NCBI GenBank assembly: GCA_964649415.1
Contig: CAZYSK010000023.1
Coordinates: forward strand, 10,972 to 74,971
Source: CAZYSK01 sp964649415
Lineage (GTDB): Bacteria; Chloroflexota; Anaerolineae; B4-G1
Length of the DNA: 64,000 bases
Direction: 5' to 3'
A program made the position numbers and the translations under genes. Numbering within the stretch: the first letter of the stretch is position 1; each line of letters opens with the position of its first letter. The notes under the pieces are model-generated. The model did not search any database, was not told the DNA's origin, and saw only the letters and a list, made by a program, of their open reading frames with translations. Positions 25,708 through 32,875 of the stretch are shown here, piece after piece.

Positions 25708-25739
25708 CGTAAACTCCTATTCACGTCAAGTTGGCTAGG

Positions 25740-27164
25740 TCAGGCCACAGCCACAAGGTCGTCAACAAACCTCTGCAATTGATGGCGCGTTGTCTCATCC
25801 AGAGGCGGATCCTGGTGCTCCGCCAGCAACTTCTGCCAGCGCCTTCTGGCGCGAGCCACTTCGTCCGGCATCCCGGCCGCTATCCACTTCTCCATACCCA
25901 TACGATCGCCAATCGACGGCTGCCAGAACTCGCTGCGGCACCGTTCGAGGGTATGAGATTCCATCAAGTAGTTACCGCCCGGGCCCACCTCGGCGACCAC
26001 ATCGTAGGCCAGGGTCTCGGGGGTGATAGATATCCCACGTCCGAAGCGACGCACCATACCACACATCTCGTCGTCCAGCACGAACTTCTCATAGGAGAAC
26101 GCCAGAAAGGAGCTGAGGATACCCGCCGCATGGAGCACGAAGTCCGCACCGCTGATGACCGCTGCCAGGAGGCCCTGCATAGACTCGAACCCGGCCCGGG
26201 CATCCGGGGTGTGGGAATCGGTCAATGCGCCGCCTCCGCGAGACGGGAGCCCGTAGTAGCGCGCGATCTGGGTGGCTGCGGTGACCACCAGCGCGTTTTC
26301 CGGGCTGCCAATGGCCAGCGCCCCCGTCTTCATATCCGTGTTAGTTGAAGTGGAGCCATAAATGACCGGCGTGCCCGGGCTGATCAGTTGGGACAAGGTG
26401 ATACCGGCCAGAAGCTCCGCATTCTGCATGGCCAGCATACCGGCCAGCGTGATAGGGGCGGTGGAGCCCGCCATAGCGGCTGCGGCAATAAGCACCGGCT
26501 GTCCCCAGCGGGCGTACTCCATCAGAGCCCCGCACATCTCTCGGCTGTAGCTCAGAGGGCTGAGACTGCTGATCACGCCAAGCGTCACCGGACGGTCCCT
26601 GACGTCCTCACCGAAAAGAATCGATGCCATCTCCATCGTATGCCGTGCTCCGACCGCCCCCGAGACGCTACCGATAAACGGCTTGTCCGAGTGGATCATA
26701 TTCGCGTGCAGCATATGGAGGTAGGCCGTCTGGGCCGGAACATCCCCTGGCTCGACCATCAGGTAACCGACCAGGTCCTGATTGGGCAGCGCGTGGGCCA
26801 GCCGAGCCATGTTGCGGTAGTCTTCCATCGTCGGCACGCGCTTGCCCACGTCATAATCCATCAGAAACGGGGCGCCGTAGGCGGGCGCAAAGACAATGCC
26901 CCCGTCACCGATGGTCACGTCTCGGCCAGGGTTGCGGGCGTGCAACGTGAACCGCTTGGGGACCGCGCCTACGGCCTCCATCACCTGCTTCTCACTGAGG
27001 GTGACGGTATTGCCGTCGGTTTTGATCCCATGCCGCTTGAACACAGCGAGCGCTTCGTCCTCGTGAAACCGGACGCCAACGTTCGCCAATAGCTTCATAC
27101 TGGTGCCGTGGATTTCTTCGACCTCAGCAGGTGAGAGGAACTCAATCCAGTTGCGCAACATCAT
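25740..27164 (-). CDS. MttB-family corrinoid-dependent methyltransferase (copy 5)
   Basis: 474 residues, ATG at 27164 after GGGGGAGG. It starts MMLRNWIEFLSPAEVEEIHG; then the family segments SSLSPLSYSREMCGALMEYA, GSTAPITLAGMLAMQNAELL, PVIYGSTSTNTDMKTGALAI and AEVGPGGNYLMESHTLERCR. There is no in-frame TAG. Its stop is 33 bases before the start of copy 4 on the same strand. It lies just downstream of a DAO-type FAD oxidoreductase gene, consistent with sequential demethylation by methyl transfer and then by oxidation (inference). Confidence 0.92.
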   Translation of the reverse strand: MMLRNWIEFLSPAEVEEIHGTSMKLLANVGVRFHEDEALAVFKRHGIKTDGNTVTLSEKQVMEAVGAVPKRFTLHARNPGRDVTIGDGGIVFAPAYGAPFLMDYDVGKRVPTMEDYRNMARLAHALPNQDLVGYLMVEPGDVPAQTAYLHMLHANMIHSDKPFIGSVSGAVGARHTMEMASILFGEDVRDRPVTLGVISSLSPLSYSREMCGALMEYARWGQPVLIAAAAMAGSTAPITLAGMLAMQNAELLAGITLSQLISPGTPVIYGSTSTNTDMKTGALAIGSPENALVVTAATQIARYYGLPSRGGGALTDSHTPDARAGFESMQGLLAAVISGADFVLHAAGILSSFLAFSYEKFVLDDEMCGMVRRFGRGISITPETLAYDVVAEVGPGGNYLMESHTLERCRSEFWQPSIGDRMGMEKWIAAGMPDEVARARRRWQKLLAEHQDPPLDETTRHQLQRFVDDLVAVA

Positions 27165-27177
27165 ACCTCCCCCAATT

Positions 27178-27294
27178 AGACTTCCGAAGTCTTCAGCAGT
27201 TCATTTGACTCGTCTAGCACCTTGCGGAAGCCGCGACCTATGCTACCTGGAGCTATGTCCTACGGATTGGAACAATCCGCGACTTCGGAAGTCT
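27178..27294 (+). mobile_element. MITE-like element, copy B (117 bp)
   Basis: Full-length copy with AGACTTCCGAAGTC termini, nearly identical to the copy at 16113. It inserted 14 bases upstream of the start of MttB copy 5. It is followed by a GGACCGCGGGCATCCCTGCC palindrome (27303-27330). Confidence 0.75.
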
Positions 27295-27363
27295 GGGGCC
27301 AACGGACCGCGGGCATCCCTGCCCGCCTCCCAACGCCCTGCCCGCCAACGCCACCCCTTCCGC

Positions 27364-28575
27364 CTAGTGTCGCCCTCGCAGGAAGCTGTCACCCTCGACG
27401 ACGATGCCTTCCTCATAGCGGCTGAAACGCAAGGGATTGTCCTGAGGGTCCATAGCGCCGGTGACCAGGTCAGTGACCCACTTGCCAGCTCCCGCGGAAA
27501 GCATCACGCCGGCCCAGTAACCGCAGTTGAGGTGGAAACCGGGCACCTCGGATACAGGGCCGATGAGAGGCTGATTGTCGGGCGTGTAGACGTACTGCCC
27601 CGCGCTGGGATGCACGTCAGCCTTCTTGAGCCCCATGGCCACCTCCTCCCAGAAGGGACAGGTGGGAATCAGTTTCTCCAGGACGATAGCGGCCCGATAC
27701 CGGTCGATGGGCAGTTCCTCGGTGGGCTCGCTGACCGGCTCGTCAGGGTTCACCCAGGCGATGTAGGCTCCGCCGACCTCGGGCCGCCAGTAGGTATCGC
27801 GGACGACGTCCATCACCAATGGCGCATCCTGGGGGATCTGTGGCTTGGAGGATATGAAAGCCTTCTGGCGACGCACAGGCTCCAGCGGCAGATCGAGCCC
27901 GGCCATACGACCGACGACGCCGGCAAAAGGACCGGCGGCGTTGACGACGACACGGGTGGCGATAGTGCCACGATCGGTCTCCACCCCAGATACGCCCTGC
28001 GCATCCTGCAGGATGCCGGTCGCCCTCGTGCGCAGCAAGAAACGGGCGCTGCTCCCCTTGGCGAAGCCCTGGGTCGCCTCGTGACACGAGAACCAGCCAT
28101 CACGCTGGCGGAAGGTCGCGGCCACCACGCTCTCCGACAGGAAGGGGAAGCGCGCCCGTGCCTCGTCGCCGGTGAGGCACTCAGAGTCGGTCACCCCCAG
28201 GCTGTGGTGCTTCTCCACCGCGGCCTCGACCGGGCCGACCAAATCAGGATCGTCGGCGATGAAGAGATAGCCCTGATGGCGGATGGCGATGTCAATACCG
28301 GGGATGCCGACCACGTCGGCGAAGTGCTCAAACATCTCGATGCTCGGCTGGGCCAGCGCGGACATAGCCGGCTCCGTGAACTGAAGCCGGAAGCTCTCGA
28401 TGGACTCGGCCGTCGTCAGCGTGGAAAGGCCATCGCGCATCTCAACCAGCACCGCGTCCAATCCGGCCCGTGAGAGCCAGAAGGCAGTGGCCACACCGAC
28501 GATTCCGCCGCCTATGACAACTGCGTCGGCAGTGTGAGGGAACGTTTCATCTGTAGGAGTGAATGTCTTGCCCAT
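27364..28575 (-). CDS. DAO-family FAD-dependent oxidoreductase (sarcosine/dimethylglycine oxidase-like), copy 1
   Basis: 403 residues. N-terminal FAD fingerprint AVVIGGGIVGVATAFWLSRA with VLVE following, VVNAAGPFAGVVGRMAGLDL in the middle, and a C-terminal GPVSEVPGFHLNCGYWAGVM segment typical of sarcosine oxidase beta and dimethylglycine dehydrogenase N-domains. It oxidises N-methyl or secondary amines, releasing formaldehyde or an imine (family knowledge). The conserved His of covalent flavin attachment used by some members is not obvious. It lies between the Liv-type permease genes and the MttB genes, which suits a quaternary-amine degradation route. Ribosome-binding site weak. Confidence 0.86.
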   Translation of the reverse strand: MGKTFTPTDETFPHTADAVVIGGGIVGVATAFWLSRAGLDAVLVEMRDGLSTLTTAESIESFRLQFTEPAMSALAQPSIEMFEHFADVVGIPGIDIAIRHQGYLFIADDPDLVGPVEAAVEKHHSLGVTDSECLTGDEARARFPFLSESVVAATFRQRDGWFSCHEATQGFAKGSSARFLLRTRATGILQDAQGVSGVETDRGTIATRVVVNAAGPFAGVVGRMAGLDLPLEPVRRQKAFISSKPQIPQDAPLVMDVVRDTYWRPEVGGAYIAWVNPDEPVSEPTEELPIDRYRAAIVLEKLIPTCPFWEEVAMGLKKADVHPSAGQYVYTPDNQPLIGPVSEVPGFHLNCGYWAGVMLSAGAGKWVTDLVTGAMDPQDNPLRFSRYEEGIVVEGDSFLRGRH

Positions 28576-28591
28576 AGTTACTTAGACTCTT

Positions 28592-28689
28592 AGACTTCCG
28601 AAGTCTTCAGTAGTTCATTTGACCCGTCTAGCACCTTGCGGAAGCCGCGACCTATGCTACTTGGAGCTATTCCTAGACTTCGGAAGTCT
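28592..28689 (+). mobile_element. MITE-like element, copy C (98 bp, internally deleted)
   Basis: Same termini and left interior as the 117-bp copies, but the CTACGGATTGGAACAATCCG segment is missing. The shared tail GGGGCCAGCTAACGTGACAT follows to about 28718. Confidence 0.7.
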
Positions 28690-28716
28690 GGGGCCAGCTA
28701 ACGTGACATTGTCGTA

Positions 28717-29757
28717 CTAGTTATCCTTGGCGCGGGCTGATCGGATCTTCCCAACCACCCACTCATACAGCCCCGACAGTCCGTTGGGATAGAAGATCAT
28801 CACCAGGACCATCAGCACGCCGTAGATCACCAGGTGCAAACCAGGCAACTCCGTCAGGTTGGACCTGAGGAACTCGATTAAGAAGACAAAGGGGAACGCG
28901 ACAAACATGCCCCCCCACATACTCCCCCGACCGCCGATGTAGGCCAGCGCCAACACCTCGACGGTCTTGGAGGTGTGCATAAGTGTCTGGGGCGTCAGCG
29001 ATCCGAAGTAGTGGGCATAGAAGCCGCCAAGCCAGCCAGCAAAGAACGAGGACAGGGCAAAGTTTAGCACGCGGTACTTGGTGGGATTGATGCCCGATGC
29101 CCGCGCCGCCTCGATATTCTGCCCGATGGCCTTGAAGGCCAGGCCAAAACTGGATCGCGTCACCAGCCGCAGGACGATGTAGACTACCAGCATCATTCCG
29201 AAGATGATGTAGTAATAGGGGAGGTTGGCGGTAGTATCCAACAAGCTCTGCGGGTTCATGCCAAGCGGGCCACGGGTCAGGTCGGTCAGGTTACGCACCA
29301 GCCCCATCAGCGCGATACCCGCGAACCAGGCCATCACAGCGGCGAAGATGCCGCGCAAGCGCAGCGTCAACCACCCCAGGCCCAGGCCCACCACACCGGC
29401 CAGGATCGCGCCGGCCCATATACCCACCCACGGCGATATCCCCGGCTGAACCATCAACACCGGCGACGTGTTCGCCAGGATGGCCGAGGTGTAGGCCCCA
29501 AGTCCCAGGATAGCAGCGAAGCCGAAGTTCACCACGTTGATGTAGCCGGCTGTGAAGTCAAAGGCGATCGACTGAGCAGCGAGGAACGCGCCCATGATAA
29601 GCCAGCGAATCATATGCTCCTGGTTAAAGGGCGGGATCAAGGGGAGGACGGCCGCGACCACGATCAGGACAAGGCCCAACGGGGAGAAACCGACCGTCCC
29701 CAGCGCGGATTTGATCGCCCCCCAGGCCCCAGCGTTGTTCTTTTTCTCCATATTCAT
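28717..29757 (-). CDS. livM: Branched-chain amino acid-type ABC permease, LivM-like (importer 1)
   Basis: 346 residues from ATG at 29757 (GAGGAGGAG upstream); the open frame extends further but without a better site. About nine membrane helices. LivM signature region: FDFTAGYINVVNFGFAAILG early, GLGWLTLRLRGIFAAVMAWF in the middle (cytoplasmic coupling helix) and ALAYIGGRGSMWGGMFVAFP. It pairs with the LivH-like protein 19 bases upstream. The associated methyltransferase genes suggest import of methylated amines rather than leucine, but this is inference from context. Confidence 0.88.
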   Translation of the reverse strand: MNMEKKNNAGAWGAIKSALGTVGFSPLGLVLIVVAAVLPLIPPFNQEHMIRWLIMGAFLAAQSIAFDFTAGYINVVNFGFAAILGLGAYTSAILANTSPVLMVQPGISPWVGIWAGAILAGVVGLGLGWLTLRLRGIFAAVMAWFAGIALMGLVRNLTDLTRGPLGMNPQSLLDTTANLPYYYIIFGMMLVVYIVLRLVTRSSFGLAFKAIGQNIEAARASGINPTKYRVLNFALSSFFAGWLGGFYAHYFGSLTPQTLMHTSKTVEVLALAYIGGRGSMWGGMFVAFPFVFLIEFLRSNLTELPGLHLVIYGVLMVLVMIFYPNGLSGLYEWVVGKIRSARAKDN

Positions 29758-29776
29758 TTGCTCCTCCTCGCGACTC

Positions 29777-30802
29777 CTACTGCTCCTGGACACCTTTGAC
29801 CTCGGAGCCAAAGATACCCGAGGGTACAATCAGCAGCACGATGATCATGACGACGGTCGGTATCACATCCTCCCAGGCGATGCCCACGAACTGCTGCGTC
29901 GCCGTCTGGAGCACGGCCACGACGAAGCCGCCGACGATGGCGCCTACCACGTTTCCCAACCCCGCCATCATGACCACGTACCAGGCGAAGTAAAGCGGCT
30001 TGAGTCCCACCGTCGGGTAGGCTTGAAACATGAACAGCAAGCTCGCTCCTGACAGGGCAGCCATAGCGGTAGCCAAAGCGAAGGTCAGGGGATAGATGAA
30101 GTTGAGATTGATGCCCATCATCTGGGCGCCCGTTTCGTCTTGGGAGACCGCCCGAATCGCCCGGCCTGTGCGCGTGCGGCGAAGGAAGAGCCAGAGGGCA
30201 ACGATGGACGCGATCGCGATGAAGAAGGCGACAATCCGATCGACGGCAACGCGCACCCCCAGGAACTCCAGCGGGTCCACATCCCAATAGCGCGGGATGC
30301 CGCGGAAGTTAGGTCCCAGGACCAGCGTGGTCCCATTGGTCATGATGAACGAGATACCCACCGTCAGCAGGAAAGCGTTCATCACCCATCCAGACTTTGT
30401 CCTCACCCTCAGCGGATAGAAAAGCAGCCTTTCAAGAATTACGCCCAAGACCAGACCGACCACCCCGGCCGCCAATATGGCCAGGAAGGGAGCGACGGCG
30501 GCCAGGAATGCGTTGGGGTTATCCTGCAACGATTCATGTATCGGACTAAAGACAAAATAGGCGACGTAGGCGCCAACCATAAATGACTCACCGTGGGCAA
30601 AGTGGGGCACGTTCATCACGCCGAAAACCAACGCCAACCCCACCGCCAGCAGTGCCCACAAGCCACCGGTCACGATGCTGTTGACCACCTGGGAGGGATT
30701 ACCCGCCAGGCCGATCACCACAGCCAGGGCCACGGTACTGATGATCACGATGGAAGCCGCCCAGTTGCCGGAGACCCTTTCCTTGATCGTCTTCCCCTTC
30801 AT
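29777..30802 (-). CDS. livH: Branched-chain amino acid-type ABC permease, LivH-like (importer 1)
   Basis: 341 residues, ATG at 30802 after AAAGAGAGG. LivH features: IVTGGLWALLAVGLALVFGV followed by VPHFAHGESFMVGAYVAYF (the N-FAHGE motif), and YPLTFALATAMAALSGASLL, then WYVVMMAGLGNVVGAIVGGF near the end. About eight membrane helices. It lies upstream of LivM on the same strand and forms the heteromeric channel with it. Confidence 0.9.
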   Translation of the reverse strand: MKGKTIKERVSGNWAASIVIISTVALAVVIGLAGNPSQVVNSIVTGGLWALLAVGLALVFGVMNVPHFAHGESFMVGAYVAYFVFSPIHESLQDNPNAFLAAVAPFLAILAAGVVGLVLGVILERLLFYPLRVRTKSGWVMNAFLLTVGISFIMTNGTTLVLGPNFRGIPRYWDVDPLEFLGVRVAVDRIVAFFIAIASIVALWLFLRRTRTGRAIRAVSQDETGAQMMGINLNFIYPLTFALATAMAALSGASLLFMFQAYPTVGLKPLYFAWYVVMMAGLGNVVGAIVGGFVVAVLQTATQQFVGIAWEDVIPTVVMIIVLLIVPSGIFGSEVKGVQEQ

Positions 30803-30835
30803 AGTTACCTCTCTTTAGTGAATAGGCCGTTCCGT

Positions 30836-30935
30836 TCGTAGTGAGGCCCGGATGTCTGCATCCGCTAGGTCCGCCGGAGTGCCGTTCCGTCCCGTTCGTA
30901 GTAAGGCACGTAGGTCCGCCGGAGTGCCGTTCCCT
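30836..30935. repeat. GTAGGTCCGCCGGAGTGCC repeats between livH and livF
   Basis: Two tandem copies of a unit around TAGGTCCGCCGGAGTGCCGT with a CCCGTTCGTAGTAAGGCACG partner. The same sequence occurs inside the PP2C-like gene at about 6846-6872. Confidence 0.75.
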
Positions 30936-30938
30936 GCA

Positions 30939-31643
30939 TCAAATGCCCAGGTAGGCCTTCTTGACGTGGTCGTTCTGCATAAGCTCACTGCTGGAGCCTT
31001 CCATCGCGATTCGGCCGTGCTCTAGGACGTAGGCCCTGCCTGTGATCTCCAACGTGGCGTTGACGCGCTGCTCCACGAGCAGGATGGTAACGCCTGCTTC
31101 CTGCAACGTGCGCAAGGAGTTGAACACGTCAGTGACCAGGTGAGGGGCCAGACCAAGCGAAGGCTCGTCTACCAGAAGGAGCTCGGGGTTCGACATCATG
31201 CCGCGGGCGATGGCCAGCATCTTTCGCTCGCCACCACTCATCGTGCCGGCCAACTGGCTCTCTCGCTCCTTCAACCTGGGGAAAAGCTGATACACGAAAT
31301 CCAACGTCTCCAACTGCTTCTCCCGCTCACGGACGATGTACGCCCCCATCAGCAGATTCTCGCGCACCGACATATCGACAAACAGATTGAGGTCCTCCGA
31401 GATATAGCTGATGCCCCGCCGGGTGGTCTGATGGGCCGGCACCTGGTTCATGGACTGGCCCTTGAACAATACCTCACCGCCCGTGGGGGTCAGCAGTCCG
31501 GCGATAGTCCTCAACAACGTCGTCTTGCCAGCCCCGTTGGGTCCCACCAGTCCCACGAACTCCCCCTCGCCGACGTGGAGGGAAACGCCCCACAGGATCT
31601 GGAGAAAGCCATAGCTGGCGTCGAGATTATTTAGCTGAAGCAA
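30939..31643 (-). CDS. livF: ABC transporter ATP-binding protein, LivF-like (importer 1)
   Basis: 234 residues from TTG at 31643, chosen because GAGGAGG lies directly before it and the protein then begins LLQLNNLDASYGFLQILWGV like other LivF proteins. Walker A GPNGAGKTTLLRTIAG, Q-loop GISYISEDLNLF, signature MSGGERKMLAIARG, Walker B LLLVDEPSLGLAP, switch His replaced by Gln in LLVEQRVN, as is normal in LivF. An energising subunit of importer 1. Confidence 0.9.
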   Translation of the reverse strand: MLQLNNLDASYGFLQILWGVSLHVGEGEFVGLVGPNGAGKTTLLRTIAGLLTPTGGEVLFKGQSMNQVPAHQTTRRGISYISEDLNLFVDMSVRENLLMGAYIVREREKQLETLDFVYQLFPRLKERESQLAGTMSGGERKMLAIARGMMSNPELLLVDEPSLGLAPHLVTDVFNSLRTLQEAGVTILLVEQRVNATLEITGRAYVLEHGRIAMEGSSSELMQNDHVKKAYLGI

Positions 31644-31766
31644 CGGATCCTCCTCTCTTCTGGACCGCCGGCATCCTGCCGGCATAACGTCCGCAGACAG
31701 ATGGGCGCGGAGACCGCCCCCCAACGGACCGCGGGCATCCCTGCCCGCCAACGCCACCTCTCGCGC

Positions 31767-32504
31767 CTAGTGTCCTTCTCCCAGGTAGGCCTTGATGACC
31801 CGCGGGTTGTTCAACACCTCGTCCGGCGTGCCCTCGGCGATCTGGGACCCGTACTCAATGACCATGACGCGATCGCATATACCCTGGATGACGCGCATAA
31901 TGTGCTCTACGACGATGATGGTGATCCCTCGATCCCGGATCGTGCGGATGATGTCCATCATGTCATCGAGCTCACCGGGGGTCAGACCAGCAGCCAGCTC
32001 ATCCAGCAGCAAGAGGTTGGGCCCGCAGGCCAGCGCGCGGGCCAGGTCAAGTCGCTTGAGCTGTACCGCGTTCAACTGCTCGGCAGGTGTGCTGGGATCC
32101 ATCGGGAATTCGACGAACTCCAGGGCCTCCGCCGCGCGCTGCTCCGCAGGCTTGCCGCTGCCGGTATGCGCGCCAAACACCGCGCCGACCATCACGTTTT
32201 CCAGCACGGTCAGCTTCGGAAAGGGCAGAGGTATCTGAAACGTCCTCGACATACCCCTCTTGCACATCACGTCGGCCGACTGGCCCGTCGTCTCCTGGCC
32301 CATGAAGTAGACTTCCCCGGCGCTGGGCGCATAGGCCCCGGCGATGCAGTTCAGAAACGTCGTCTTGCCAGCGCCGTTTGGTCCGATCAAGCCGAAGATC
32401 TGGCCTTTCTTCACGTCCATGGACACCCGGTTGACCGCCGTCAAACCGCCGAAGTTCTTGATCACCTTATCCGCATGAAGAATCATATCTGTCTGAAGTG
32501 CCAT
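31767..32504 (-). CDS. livG: ABC transporter ATP-binding protein, LivG-like, with altered signature motif
   Basis: 245 residues, ATG at 32504 after GGGGGAGG. Walker A GPNGAGKTTFLNCIAG, Walker B LLLLDELAAGLTPGE and switch VVEHIMRVI are present. The ABC signature, LPYGxQRRLEIARAL in usual LivG proteins (as in the second LivG at 39931), reads LNAVQLKRLDLARAL here, so the central Gly is missing, and the usual Pro after the catalytic Glu is Leu. Either ATP-sandwich formation is asymmetrical or this subunit is weak. Between it and LivF are GGACCGCGGGCATCCCTGCC and GCCGGCATCCTGCCGGC palindromes. Confidence 0.87.
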   Translation of the reverse strand: MALQTDMILHADKVIKNFGGLTAVNRVSMDVKKGQIFGLIGPNGAGKTTFLNCIAGAYAPSAGEVYFMGQETTGQSADVMCKRGMSRTFQIPLPFPKLTVLENVMVGAVFGAHTGSGKPAEQRAAEALEFVEFPMDPSTPAEQLNAVQLKRLDLARALACGPNLLLLDELAAGLTPGELDDMMDIIRTIRDRGITIIVVEHIMRVIQGICDRVMVIEYGSQIAEGTPDEVLNNPRVIKAYLGEGH

Positions 32505-32630
32505 CTACCGACTACCTCCCCCCCTATCAATCCTCGTAAACACGCACAAGCGCAACCAGGGGTGGCGGGAGGCGGTGTCCAACCCTACAACCACACCCGC
32601 CACCCCCAGATTGCTAGTCTACCCTATCCT

Positions 32631-32860
32631 CTTCAAAGGGCCATTCCGATGGCACCCTATCCCGTTCAAAGGGNNNNNNNNNNNNNNNNNNNNNNNNNNN
32701 NNNNNNNNNNNNNNNNNNNNNNNNNNNNNNNNNNNNNNNNNNNNNNNNNNNNNNNNNNNNNNNNNNNNNNNNNCCATTCTGATGGCACCCTATCCCGTTC
32801 AAAGGGCCATTCTGATGGCACCCTATCCCGTTCAAAGGGCCATTCTGATGGCACCCTATC
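32631..32860. repeat. Array of 33-36-bp palindromic repeats interrupted by an assembly gap
   Basis: Units of GGGCCATTCTGATGGCACCC plus TATCCCGTTCAAA, two before and at least three after the N-run; CCAT/ATGG inverted arms relate it to the GGCGCCATTCCGATGGCGCC family. The true copy number is unknown because of the gap. It lies between the binding-protein gene and livG on the minus strand. Confidence 0.88.
32674..32773. other. Assembly gap (100 N)
   Basis: Exactly 100 undetermined bases, the usual placeholder for a gap of unknown size, in the middle of a tandem repeat array. Confidence 0.98.
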
Positions 32861-32875
32861 CGGGAACGAAAGACC

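Noticed and set aside
13643..27164. Pyrrolysine (amber read-through) in MttB genes
   Set aside because: All five mttB frames are open over the full family length without an in-frame TAG, and no pylS/pylT is seen; they belong to the non-Pyl branch.
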